DNA of 64,000 nucleotides from an uncultured Clostridium sp. (GCA_937927335.1 CALBDU010000004.1:252362-316361), one strand, 5' to 3'; shown: positions 51,914-60,478, counted from the first letter of the stretch. The notes: a model not told the origin generated them from the letters alone. A program made the numbers and translations.

Positions 51914-52618
51914 ATGGATAATTTAATTAGAAAAGGTGAACTATTTATAGCCTCTGTAGGTTTGTGGGTTATATTCGGTTTGATTCATCATTTAATAATC
52001 ATGTCTGTTTATAATACCCAGATCTTTCACTGCTTGCTATTATCAATGATTTTTGGGATTATAACATTCTTTCTAATATACAATTTCTACACGAAATTTC
52101 TCGAATTGCAAAGTAAAAATAAAATTCTTGAATATAATATGGATTTGGACTTACTTACAGGGTTATTAAACAGATTTGCTTTCGAAAAACATATTCTTGG
52201 AATTAGTAAAGGAGAGCAACACTCTATAATATTTGCTGATATTGATAATTTTAAAAATTTTAACGATAATTTTGGACATGCTGCAGGTGATGTAGTCTTA
52301 CATAAAGTCAGCGAAATAATAAAAGGCTCTGTAAGAAGTTCAGATAAGGTTTATAGATACGGTGGCGAAGAAATAGTGGTAGTTCTTAGCGGGTGTGACA
52401 AAAATCATGCAATAGCTATTGCCGAAAAAATTAGAACAAATGTAATGAAAATAGATAATACACCATTTCCCAATATAACTATATCGTTAGGTGTATCAAC
52501 TTACCCAGAGGATAATGACGATATATCCCAGATTATTAAAACATCTGATTACGCATTACTTCATGCAAAAAAGAATGGTAAAAATCGTATAGATGTTTTT
52601 GGGAAGATTAATTTTTAA
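51914..52618 (+). CDS. Membrane-anchored diguanylate cyclase (GGDEF)
   Basis: The 234-residue protein has two N-terminal membrane segments (about residues 8-30 and 38-60) and a GGDEF domain (about 75-230). The catalytic motif is YGGEEIVVV, an accepted variant of GG[DE]EF. An RxxD product-inhibition site (RSSD) lies five residues before it. It should make cyclic di-GMP from two GTP. The start was set at ATG 51914, eight bases after the GGGGG; an ATG at 51908 is too close. It comes 23 bases after the kinase gene and may share its transcript. Confidence 0.9.
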   Translation: MDNLIRKGELFIASVGLWVIFGLIHHLIIMSVYNTQIFHCLLLSMIFGIITFFLIYNFYTKFLELQSKNKILEYNMDLDLLTGLLNRFAFEKHILGISKGEQHSIIFADIDNFKNFNDNFGHAAGDVVLHKVSEIIKGSVRSSDKVYRYGGEEIVVVLSGCDKNHAIAIAEKIRTNVMKIDNTPFPNITISLGVSTYPEDNDDISQIIKTSDYALLHAKKNGKNRIDVFGKINF

Positions 52619-52659
52619 ATGCATTAAACCTGGTTGGTAATCAGGCTTAATGCATTTTA
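52619..52659 (+). terminator. Terminator after the GGDEF gene
   Basis: ATGCATTAA with CCTG pairs with CAGG and TTAATGCAT (arms about 52619-52632 and 52642-52655) around a 9-base loop, followed by TTTTAT. It overlaps the stop codon region. Confidence 0.8.
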
Positions 52660-52691
52660 TATAGATATATTAAAGGGGTGGCAAAATTATT

Positions 52692-53939
52692 ATGGTTGGT
52701 AAGGGGTCTCTTTTTAAATCATTTACGATATTTAGTTTAATTACCTTTATAGTAACGGGAACTGCATTAGCAACATTGATATATAATCATATGAAAGATG
52801 ATAAAATAAATTTTGCTATTGAAGCAGCAAACTTAGCATTAAAAAGTATAGTAGAACCGGAACTTATAGCCAAGGGAGCTGGTACTGGTTTAAGTGTAGA
52901 AAATAAGGATGAACTTGATGATAAATTAAATAACATAATAATTAATAACACTATATTCGGAATTGAGATAGTTAATAGCAACGAAAAGGTTATATACTCA
53001 ATTGGCTCAAAACAAGTTTTGAAGTATTATGATGAAAATAAATCTTTGGACAAAGCTCCTTCAAATCAATATGAATATAATGTTATAAATAATGTTTATG
53101 CAGAAAGTGAAACAAAGATTTTAACCTTAAGCATACCCATTGAAATCAATGGTAAATATTTTGGTAAATACGTAGTATTTCAATCTTATGATAAGATTGA
53201 ACAACATCTAAGAAAATTATTACTGCAAATCTTTACAATAGTTTTTACTGGGCTTATATTATTATACCTTCTATTAATCAGGGTTATTTTTGATAGTTCC
53301 AACACATTAATCAAGCAAAATAAAGAGCTGATTGAAAATAGCATAAGTCTACAGGAAGCGTATAATGAGCTTAATAATACATATAAAAGTACTATAATTA
53401 CATTGTCTAATGCTATAGATGCAAGGGATTCATACACTGCGGGTCATTCTAAGCGTGTTGCAGATTTGTCTGTCAAAATAGCATCGGAAATGGGACTAAA
53501 TGGCCAGTTATTAAATAACCTGGAAATCGCAGCGCTTTTTCATGATGTAGGTAAAATTGGAATAAGGGATAATATTTTATTAAAGGACGGAAAGCTGACA
53601 GATGAAGAGTTTAATATTATAAAGGAACATAGCTGGTTAGGGGCCAAGTTGTTAGAGAACATGGGATTTATAAAGAACACATTAGACATTATTTTATACC
53701 ACCATGAAAGATATGACGGGGGTGGTTATCCAAATGGGCTTATTGGCGAAGAAATACCCTTAGAATCTCGAATAATTGCAGTAGCGGATACATATGATGC
53801 CATGACATCTGACAGGTCATACCGAAAGGGTGTAGACCATTTGATAGCTGTTAAGGAAATAGTTAGGCAAAGTCGAAAACAATTCGATCCTAAGGTGGTA
53901 GATGCCTTTTTAAAAATTGAAAATACATATCAGACGTAG
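52692..53939 (+). CDS. Membrane HD-GYP domain phosphodiesterase
   Basis: The 415-residue protein has two membrane segments (about residues 10-32 and 178-200) around an outer sensor domain, then a cytoplasmic HD-GYP domain. HSKRVADL, ALFHDVGKIGIRD, HHERYDGGGYPNGL and ADTYDAMTSDR are all present, so the HD metal ligands and the GYP motif (here GGGYP) are intact. It should degrade c-di-GMP to pGpG or GMP and opposes the GGDEF protein just upstream. It has its own unit between two terminators. Confidence 0.92.
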   Translation: MVGKGSLFKSFTIFSLITFIVTGTALATLIYNHMKDDKINFAIEAANLALKSIVEPELIAKGAGTGLSVENKDELDDKLNNIIINNTIFGIEIVNSNEKVIYSIGSKQVLKYYDENKSLDKAPSNQYEYNVINNVYAESETKILTLSIPIEINGKYFGKYVVFQSYDKIEQHLRKLLLQIFTIVFTGLILLYLLLIRVIFDSSNTLIKQNKELIENSISLQEAYNELNNTYKSTIITLSNAIDARDSYTAGHSKRVADLSVKIASEMGLNGQLLNNLEIAALFHDVGKIGIRDNILLKDGKLTDEEFNIIKEHSWLGAKLLENMGFIKNTLDIILYHHERYDGGGYPNGLIGEEIPLESRIIAVADTYDAMTSDRSYRKGVDHLIAVKEIVRQSRKQFDPKVVDAFLKIENTYQT

Positions 53940-53940
53940 A

Positions 53941-53979
53941 AAAAAGTCTAAACTATATTTTTTAGTTTAGACTTTTTTT
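53941..53979 (+). terminator. Strong terminator after the HD-GYP gene
   Basis: A perfect 15-bp stem AAAAAGTCTAAACTA (53941-53955) with complement at 53963-53977 and a 7-base loop, and a continuous T-run on the 3' arm. Confidence 0.93.
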
Positions 53980-54133
53980 GTTGAAAGTATCGAATTTCAC
54001 CAAGTTATAACATAGGTATCTTTATACTATCTACACAACTATTCAATATTATATTAAAGGAGACATTGAATTGTGTATATAAAAAAATGTACTACAGCAA
54101 TTTTATTAGAAGTTAAGAGAGGTGGTGAAACAT

Positions 54134-54931
54134 ATGACAAAGCCGATTAATATTAATGATTCCATAAAGGAAGACCTTAAAAAGGTAGATATGATGTTAA
54201 GAGGTACAGAGAACTTAAATGATGATTCCATGCAGGAGGTATTTAATCACTTTTTTAAAGTTCAGGGGAAATACCTGCGGCCTACACTGATATTACTATC
54301 CGCATATACCACAAATTCAAATTTAACCGATGAACAAAAAGACAAGATTATTAAATTATCAGTGGCTGTTGAATTAATTCACAGCGCCAGTTTAATACAT
54401 GATGATATTATTGATGGCGATTTAATGCGGCGTGGACAAAAAACCTTAAACAATGTGTATGGGAAAAAGATAGCTGTGCTTGCGGGGGACGCATTATATG
54501 CTAAAGCATTTTCAATTCTTTCGAGATCCCTTCCGAGAGAAATAGAAAATGTCATAACACAGGTTATTGAAAGAATGTGTGCTGCTGAAATTATACAAGC
54601 AAGAGAAACAGAAACTTCAAAGCAGGAGTATTTTGAAATAATAAAAGGAAAGACAGCTGCATTTATGAGTGCCTGCTGCAGACTTGGGGCTGCTTTAGCT
54701 GGTGCTGACGAAAAAGGAGTGTCAAATTTTGAGCAATTCGGATTAAATTTAGGAATGATATATCAGATAGTTGATGATTGTATTGATAATGATTCTACTG
54801 CACTTAAATATGTAACTTTGAAGGATGCTGAAAACTTGGCACTTGAATCAAAATATCTACTTGAAATTTTCAATGACTCAATTTACAAAACAGAGCTTTT
54901 AAACCTAATAAATTATATTTTAAATTTATAA
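54134..54931 (+). CDS. Polyprenyl diphosphate synthase
   Basis: The 265-residue all-trans isoprenyl synthase has both Asp-rich motifs: the first is HDDIIDGDLMRRG near residue 90 and the second is QIVDDCIDND near 220. GKYLRPTL lies upstream. It would make the isoprenoid tail for a quinone. At 265 residues it is shorter than the usual 300-330, mainly in the C-terminal helices. The start was set at ATG 54134 after AGAGGTGGTG. As first gene of the cluster with a UbiA prenyltransferase and UbiE, it probably supplies their prenyl donor. Confidence 0.88.
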   Translation: MTKPININDSIKEDLKKVDMMLRGTENLNDDSMQEVFNHFFKVQGKYLRPTLILLSAYTTNSNLTDEQKDKIIKLSVAVELIHSASLIHDDIIDGDLMRRGQKTLNNVYGKKIAVLAGDALYAKAFSILSRSLPREIENVITQVIERMCAAEIIQARETETSKQEYFEIIKGKTAAFMSACCRLGAALAGADEKGVSNFEQFGLNLGMIYQIVDDCIDNDSTALKYVTLKDAENLALESKYLLEIFNDSIYKTELLNLINYILNL

Positions 54932-54952
54932 ATGAATAGGAGAGGTATAAAA

Positions 54953-55465
54953 ATGAAAATCTTTCGTAATAAATATTTTAATATTGTTTGGACTGCTTTA
55001 CGTGTATGGTTGGGCTATCAATGGTTTACTGCTGGTTTAGAAAAAATCCAAGATCCAACCTGGGTTGGGAATCAGTCAGGAAAAGCAATAACAGGATTTT
55101 TAAATGGTGCGCTTGCAAAAGCAGGAGGAGCTCATCCAGCAGTTCAAGGATGGTATGCAAATTTTATTAAACAAGTGGCGCTGCCTAATGTAAAGTTTTT
55201 TACCTACCTGGTACCTTACGGGGAATTGATAGTTGGAATTAGTTTGATTTTGGGGGCACTAACAGTTGTAGGCTTGATTGCGGGAGCATTTATGAATCTG
55301 AATTATCTTCTGGCAGGCACAACAAGCACAAACCCTAACCTGTATACAGTTGCTATGATTCTTTTATTTGCTGGTGCTGGTGCATATACAATTGGTCTTG
55401 ATAGATTTATTATGCCTTCATTGAGGAAAAAATCAAAAACCTCGGATACAGGCTTAGCTGTTTAA
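54953..55465 (+). CDS. DoxX-family membrane protein
   Basis: The 170-residue protein has four hydrophobic segments and the DoxX pattern RVWLGYQWFTAGLEKIQDP near the N terminus and LVPYGELIVGISLILGAL in the middle. DoxX-type proteins include the quinone-linked subunit of thiosulfate:quinone oxidoreductase, so an interaction with the quinone made by neighbouring gene products is plausible. ATG 54953 follows AGGAGAGGT. It lies 21 bases after the polyprenyl synthase gene. Confidence 0.88.
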   Translation: MKIFRNKYFNIVWTALRVWLGYQWFTAGLEKIQDPTWVGNQSGKAITGFLNGALAKAGGAHPAVQGWYANFIKQVALPNVKFFTYLVPYGELIVGISLILGALTVVGLIAGAFMNLNYLLAGTTSTNPNLYTVAMILLFAGAGAYTIGLDRFIMPSLRKKSKTSDTGLAV

Positions 55466-55504
55466 AACAATAGATAAAAATTAGAAGAAAAGAGGCTCAA
55501 TGTA

Positions 55505-56035
55505 ATGAAGAATAAGATTGCAAAAAGTTTGATTATTAGTTTGGTGTTTGTATTGGGATTATCTACGATGGTTTTGGCTGATGGAATGAACATGGACAAG
55601 GGTGTTGAAAAGAAGGTTGACGGCATATCAATTGCTATGTCATTCAAAGATAATAAAGCTAAGACTGGCGACAATGAAATTATGGTTACTTTGAACGATT
55701 CTAACGGACAACCTATATCCAATGCATCTGTCACAGCCTCTGCTGTAATGGATAAAAACATGGACATGAATATGGATAGCTCAAAACCAGTTGCAATAAC
55801 CTTTGAAAAGGGAGATGCAAGTGGTCAGTATATGGGAAAAGTAAACTTTACGGATAAAGGTAAATGGGTAGTGAAAGTAACTGCAGATGTACAAGGACAG
55901 CAGAAAGAAATGGATTTTAATGCTGATGTAGTAGATGCAGGACCAAATATGTTGATTATAGGTGGGTTTACGGGAGTAATAGCATTAATAATTATATTTG
56001 CAGCTATTAGTAAGAAAAAGTCTGCTAAAGCTTAA
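55505..56035 (+). CDS. FixH/YtkA-like exported Met-rich protein
   Basis: The 176-residue protein has a signal peptide (about residues 1-25, ending VLADG), an Ig-like beta domain of the FixH/YtkA type (TGDNEIMVTLNDSNGQPISN then VTASAVM), a Met/Asp-rich loop (MDKNMDMNMD) and a C-terminal membrane anchor (about 150-170). YtkA/FixH-like domains are linked to copper or redox-protein assembly, and the Met-rich loop could bind copper. Its stop is 20 bases before the iron-sulfur protein gene. Confidence 0.78.
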   Translation: MKNKIAKSLIISLVFVLGLSTMVLADGMNMDKGVEKKVDGISIAMSFKDNKAKTGDNEIMVTLNDSNGQPISNASVTASAVMDKNMDMNMDSSKPVAITFEKGDASGQYMGKVNFTDKGKWVVKVTADVQGQQKEMDFNADVVDAGPNMLIIGGFTGVIALIIIFAAISKKKSAKA

Positions 56036-56054
56036 GAAAAGAGGTGATAGAGGT

Positions 56055-57449
56055 ATGAATTCCAGTAATGCTGAGTTACAAGAACCAGATGAAAAAAAGG
56101 CACCATCAGGAAAAAATCTTTTGAATAATAAAAAGTTTGACCGTTTTGTTAAGAGCAAATGGTACCCATTAGGATTTCAGATATTTGTAGGAATTGTATT
56201 TGCATTTATTGTTCTTCAATTAATCATAGGTCCTTCTGAAGCCCATGACAACTTTGGAACAGCTGGGACCTGGGTTTTATGGTGGCCTATACTTCCTATA
56301 CTATTATTCTTCTTTGGAAGGTTTTGGTGTGCCATTTGTCCGTTCGGGGCTCTAAATGACTTAGTTCAGAAGTTTGTAGGCAGCAAGAAACCAGTGCCAA
56401 AGTTCCTAAGAAAATATGGGATTTGGTTAATTGATGCAATGTTTATTGCAATAACATGGAGCGATCATGTTTGGGGGATCGTTGAATCACCACGTGGATC
56501 AGGGGTATTGCTTCTTATGATCACCACTGCGGTGGTATTGTCTGGCGCATTATGGGAACGTAGGACATGGTGCAGATACCTTTGTTTCCTTGGAGGTTTA
56601 TCTGGCAATTATTCAAGGGCAGGCATGCTTCAACTACGTGGAACTCCAGAAAAATGCTCCAAGTGTACAGTAGCGGCTTGTTATAAAGGTACAGAAAAGG
56701 TTCCAGGATGCCCAATGTTTGAATTTCCAAAGACTATGGAAAACAACTCAATGTGTAATTTCTGCGGAAACTGTGTAAAGAATTGCCCTAATAGCTCAGT
56801 TCAGGTTACATGGCGTACTCCAACAAAAGAACTATGGTTTATAAGAAAGCCTAAACTCGAGGAATCATTCCTTGCAATAGTAATTATGGGTATTGTATTT
56901 GTACAAAATATTACCATGATTGATATCTGGAATGATATTCTAAGGTGGCTTGAAAACACTACAGGCACCACAAGTTATTTTGTAACTTTTACTATTACAT
57001 TCATAGTGTCCATGCTAATACCAATAATACTTTTAGCAATAACGGGTTTAGCGGCTAAGAAATTTAATGGAGACACCGTGAAGCAGAATTTCGCAAAGTT
57101 TGGATATGCAATAATCCCTTTAGACATGGCGGGACACATTGCACATAACCTCTTCCACCTTTTGGCAGAAGGGAAATCGGTTGGCTATACCTTTATGGGA
57201 CTGTTCGGAAAACACATAGAAAATGCGTCCACTAATATAATAAGTGATCCAACTATTCAGATTCTGCAGTATATATTGATAGCGTTAGGAACTTTTGGTT
57301 CTATTTATACTGCTTATAGGATAGCAAAGAGTAATTATGTGGATAAGAAAAAGACAAAAGGAACCACTATTGTGTATTCTGTTCTTATTATTCTGCTTGG
57401 TATTTTAAATATCATATTATTTTCAATGCCAATGGCAATGCGTATGTAA
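56055..57449 (+). CDS. NapH/CcoG-like iron-sulfur membrane protein
   Basis: The 464-residue protein has several membrane helices, two CxxC(L)P-type motifs characteristic of NapH-like proteins (CAICPFGALND near 92 and CRYLCFLGGLSG near 173) and a soluble ferredoxin part (CSKCTVAACYKG, CPMFEF, then CNFCGNCVKNCPNSS) for 4Fe-4S clusters. The C-terminal half holds more helices and the His-rich HIAHNLFHLL, possible heme or quinone-site ligands. NapH-type proteins transfer electrons between quinol and iron-sulfur partners. Larger than NapH (about 280), so it is a family variant. The start was set at ATG 56055 after GAGGTGAT. Confidence 0.85.
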   Translation: MNSSNAELQEPDEKKAPSGKNLLNNKKFDRFVKSKWYPLGFQIFVGIVFAFIVLQLIIGPSEAHDNFGTAGTWVLWWPILPILLFFFGRFWCAICPFGALNDLVQKFVGSKKPVPKFLRKYGIWLIDAMFIAITWSDHVWGIVESPRGSGVLLLMITTAVVLSGALWERRTWCRYLCFLGGLSGNYSRAGMLQLRGTPEKCSKCTVAACYKGTEKVPGCPMFEFPKTMENNSMCNFCGNCVKNCPNSSVQVTWRTPTKELWFIRKPKLEESFLAIVIMGIVFVQNITMIDIWNDILRWLENTTGTTSYFVTFTITFIVSMLIPIILLAITGLAAKKFNGDTVKQNFAKFGYAIIPLDMAGHIAHNLFHLLAEGKSVGYTFMGLFGKHIENASTNIISDPTIQILQYILIALGTFGSIYTAYRIAKSNYVDKKKTKGTTIVYSVLIILLGILNIILFSMPMAMRM

Positions 57450-57473
57450 TGAAAATATTAGGAGGCAAAGATT

Positions 57474-58358
57474 ATGGGGAAAAATAAAATAAAGGCTTGG
57501 ATACAAGGCTTTAGGCCTTTTTCCCTGCCTGGCTCCGCTATTCCAGTTATTTTGGGAGCAGTATTAGCTCTTGGTGCAAATAAATTCCACTTTGGATATT
57601 TCATATTAACTGTAACAGCAATTGTAATGCTTCAGGCAGGAGTAAACTTGCTCAGTGACCATGATGATTTTGTAAACAAAGTGGATACTAAGGATTCTTT
57701 TGGTTCCAGTGGCGTTATATTTGAAGGCCTATTAAGTCCTAAAGAGCTTTATATAGGAGGAATGACTCTTCTAATCATTGGATGTATAATTGGATTCTTT
57801 CTAACCTATGAAAGAGGATGGTTTATTTTAATACTTGAGGTTATTGGTGCTCTGGGAGGATATTCATATACTGGTAAGCCTCTTAGATTAAAGTACAGGG
57901 GCTTGGGAGCACCATTGGTGTTCCTGTTATTTGGACCATTAATGGTAATTGGATCATACTATGTACAAACTCAGACTGTATCTATTGCAGCTATTCTTGT
58001 ATCCATACCATTAGGGTTATTGACAACTGCAATTTTGCATGCTAACGATATTAGAGATATGGACCAGGATAAAAAAGCAGGTATTAAAACATTATCGCTT
58101 ATTGTTGGGACTAATAATGCTGAAAGAATATACCGTCTTTTGATTATAATTTCCTATGTTTTAATTTTAGCTTTGGTCATATATAAAATTATACCAATAT
58201 GGAGTCTCCTATGCCTTTTGACGTTACCAACTGCATTTAAGAATTTAGGTAGGCTTGGTACATTTTCAGATATTATAGAGCTGGATAAGGAAACAGCTAA
58301 ATTGGAAACCCAATTTGGAATGATGTTCATTTTATCTTTGCTGATAGCTTTTATTTAA
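57474..58358 (+). CDS. UbiA-family prenyltransferase (MenA-like)
   Basis: The 294-residue enzyme has about eight hydrophobic segments and both Asp-rich motifs of the family: NLLSDHDDFVNKVDTKD near residue 65 and HANDIRDMDQDKKAGIKT near 190. The second fits the MenA group, which attaches a polyprenyl chain to 1,4-dihydroxy-2-naphthoate to give demethylmenaquinone. It is next to polyprenyl synthase and UbiE genes, so a quinone pathway is likely. RBS TAGGAGGC, ATG 57474. Confidence 0.88.
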   Translation: MGKNKIKAWIQGFRPFSLPGSAIPVILGAVLALGANKFHFGYFILTVTAIVMLQAGVNLLSDHDDFVNKVDTKDSFGSSGVIFEGLLSPKELYIGGMTLLIIGCIIGFFLTYERGWFILILEVIGALGGYSYTGKPLRLKYRGLGAPLVFLLFGPLMVIGSYYVQTQTVSIAAILVSIPLGLLTTAILHANDIRDMDQDKKAGIKTLSLIVGTNNAERIYRLLIIISYVLILALVIYKIIPIWSLLCLLTLPTAFKNLGRLGTFSDIIELDKETAKLETQFGMMFILSLLIAFI

Positions 58359-58374
58359 TTAAGGAGGAAGACTT

Positions 58375-59007
58375 TTGCAAAGAAATAAGAATACAAGTAG
58401 CAATATCTATACTATATTCACATTGCTTATAGCTGCCATACTCTGGTATATAATGTTTGTGATAAAGCCAATGAATTTCTGGATAGAAATGAGCCTTTCT
58501 ATATCAATATTGGTAATATTAGGTCTTTTAAAGAAAAATGACTTGTTTAAGTTTGATAAAATCCAGCTAAGGCATATTGTAGTTGGAGTAGTATCAGCAA
58601 TAATACTTTATTTTGTCTTTTATGCAGGAAATATTGTTTCAGGCTGGATATTTCCTTTTAAAGACGCACAGATATTGTCTGTTTACAGCAATAAGACTCA
58701 AAGCAATCCTATTCTGATAGGCATGCTGCTTCTATTTATTATAGGTCCTGGTGAAGAAATTTTCTGGAGAGGGTTTATTCAAAATACCCTGGTAGCAAAA
58801 TTAGGAGAAAATAAAGGATATATTTTTGCTGTCTTATTGTATGCTGGAGTACACATAACCACAGGTAATATCATGCTGGTTATTGCAGCGCTTGTTTGCG
58901 GTTTATTCTGGGGCTGGCTATATAAAAGAGAAAGAAGCCTTATTCCAATAATTATATCCCATGCCTTATGGGATATAGGGATATTTCTTTTATTCCCTTT
59001 AATGTAA
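58375..59007 (+). CDS. CPBP-family intramembrane metalloprotease
   Basis: The 210-residue protein has six or more hydrophobic segments and the CAAX-protease motifs: GPGEEIFWRGFIQN (EExxxR) near residue 122, the His of VHITTGN and the SHALWD His near 195. Members cleave or process membrane peptides; some act in self-immunity. The start is TTG 58375 after AAGGAGG. The last 165 bases of the gene recur in decayed form at 59557-59721. Confidence 0.88.
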   Translation: MQRNKNTSSNIYTIFTLLIAAILWYIMFVIKPMNFWIEMSLSISILVILGLLKKNDLFKFDKIQLRHIVVGVVSAIILYFVFYAGNIVSGWIFPFKDAQILSVYSNKTQSNPILIGMLLLFIIGPGEEIFWRGFIQNTLVAKLGENKGYIFAVLLYAGVHITTGNIMLVIAALVCGLFWGWLYKRERSLIPIIISHALWDIGIFLLFPLM

Positions 59008-59085
59008 AGGTGGTTAAGGATGGAACTTATGTTGGTTATCGATGTAGTATACGGTGCACTCATATAGTACAAAGGAGTTATTAAA

Positions 59086-59484
59086 TTGAAGTCACTAAAA
59101 AAGGGAGACAAAATTCTGCTGGGTGTTATCCTGATGATCTTGATTATATCATCTATTTTTGTATTTAATATAAATAGGACTGATACTCAAAAGAAAGAAG
59201 TTGTGATTAAGGTACAAGGAAGAGTGGTAAAAGATATACCAATAAATGATTTTGAAAATGACAAGATTTATAAATTTAATTTTAGTAAGAACACTGGTTA
59301 TATAGAAGTAAAAAATGGTAGCGTAAGAATGTTGGAAATGGATAAAAAAATCTGCCCTAAAAAAATTTGCTCTGATACTGGATGGATTAATAAGGGGTAC
59401 CAGGAAATAGTGTGTTTACCTAATAAGATTACTGTCAGTATTAAACCTTCAGAAAAAGAGTCTATTGATGGTGTAGCAAATTGA
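59086..59484 (+). CDS. NusG domain II protein (EetA-like)
   Basis: The 132-residue protein has one N-terminal membrane anchor (about residues 9-28) and an outer domain of the NusG-domain-II family with CPKKICSDTGWI, QEIVCLPNKITVSI. Proteins of this type occur as EetA in the extracellular electron transfer locus of Listeria, which also has a UbiA-type and a polyprenyl synthase gene. The exact role is not settled. The start is TTG 59086 after AAGGAG. The gene sits between the intact protease gene and its decayed 3' copy. Confidence 0.75.
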   Translation: MKSLKKGDKILLGVILMILIISSIFVFNINRTDTQKKEVVIKVQGRVVKDIPINDFENDKIYKFNFSKNTGYIEVKNGSVRMLEMDKKICPKKICSDTGWINKGYQEIVCLPNKITVSIKPSEKESIDGVAN

Positions 59485-59507
59485 TTTTAAAATCAAAGGC
59501 TATTATA

Positions 59508-59531
59508 TTTTCTACATTTGTTCTTTATAAC
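59508..59531. repeat. Dispersed repeat element, copy 2
   Basis: TTTTCTACATTTGTTCTTTATAAC matches 48007-48031 over 24 bases with one change. It lies between the NusG-domain gene and the decayed protease copy, at the apparent junction of the duplication. Confidence 0.65.
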
Positions 59532-59556
59532 ATTACTATATAATTCTGTTTTATGA

Positions 59557-59721
59557 TATGCTGGAGTACACATAACCACAGGTTATATTATGCTGATTAT
59601 TATAGCACTGTTTGTGGTTTTTCTGGGGTTGGCATCTAAAAGAGAAAAAAGCCTTATTCTAATAATTATATCCTATGCCCTGTGGAATATCGGGATATAT
59701 TTTTTATACCATTTAACGTAA
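59557..59721 (+). pseudogene. Decayed duplicate of the CPBP protease 3' end
   Basis: About 165 bases closely follow the last part of the intact protease gene (58839-59007): TATGCTGGAGTACACATAAC opens both, and AAAGCCTTATT and the GGGATAT near the stop are shared. There is no start codon, and substitutions and a small deletion disturb the frame. The sequence past the stop (GTAAAGGAGGTT) also resembles the bases after the intact gene, so the copied segment reached into the ribosome binding site of the following gene. Confidence 0.85.
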
Positions 59722-59733
59722 AGGAGGTTGTCA

Positions 59734-60441
59734 ATGGCAACAGCTGCAATAGATATACATGATATTTTTTCTTCCATAGCAGGTAAATATGATTCTTTGA
59801 ACTCCATATTGACATTAAACATAGACAGGCTGTGGAGAAGAAAAGCAATTAAAATAAGTAAGATTGAGAAGGATTCTAAGGTACTGGACCTTTGCTGCGG
59901 TACTGGGAAGATGATTGAATATGAGTGCAAAAAAGTAGGTAAAGATATAGAAGTTGTAGGATTGGACTTTAACCAGGAAATGATCAATGTAGGTTATAGT
60001 CAGCTTAATAAATCTATTAAGGATTATAAATATAAACTGATGAAAGGTGATGTCATGGAGCTGCCCTTTGAAGATAACAGCTTCCACTGTATTACCATAG
60101 CATTTGGACTAAGAAATGTTCAAGATAAAAATAAAGCATTATTAGAAATGCATAGGGTACTAAAGCCAGGTGGCAGGCTTGTATGCCTTGAGTTATCAAA
60201 ACCAGAGGTACCAGTATTAAAAAACATTTATAACGCATATTTTAATGATGTTCTTCCGCTTATTGGATATTTAGGCACCAGAGATAAGAAAGCATATTAT
60301 TATTTGAGAGATTCAGTAAATAACTTTATGACTAAAAAGCAGCTTAAGGCAGAATTTGAGAAGTGCGGTTTTATTAATTCAGAGTATATTTCACTAACAT
60401 GCGGTGCAGCATCTATTCATTATGGAAATAAGCTAAATTGA
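59734..60441 (+). CDS. UbiE/MenG-type quinone methyltransferase
   Basis: The 235-residue SAM methyltransferase has the UbiE signature: the N-terminal DIFSSIAGKYDSLNSILT, the SAM motif VLDLCCGTGKMIEYE, DVMELPFEDNSFHCITIAFG and GLRNVQDK. UbiE/MenG converts demethylmenaquinone to menaquinone. The start was set at ATG 59734 after AAAGGAGG; an in-frame TTG two codons upstream overlaps that site. It closes the prenyl-quinone gene cluster. Confidence 0.9.
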   Translation: MATAAIDIHDIFSSIAGKYDSLNSILTLNIDRLWRRKAIKISKIEKDSKVLDLCCGTGKMIEYECKKVGKDIEVVGLDFNQEMINVGYSQLNKSIKDYKYKLMKGDVMELPFEDNSFHCITIAFGLRNVQDKNKALLEMHRVLKPGGRLVCLELSKPEVPVLKNIYNAYFNDVLPLIGYLGTRDKKAYYYLRDSVNNFMTKKQLKAEFEKCGFINSEYISLTCGAASIHYGNKLN

Positions 60442-60478
60442 TAATAATATATAAACGAATTTGTTCCTTAAAATAGGC

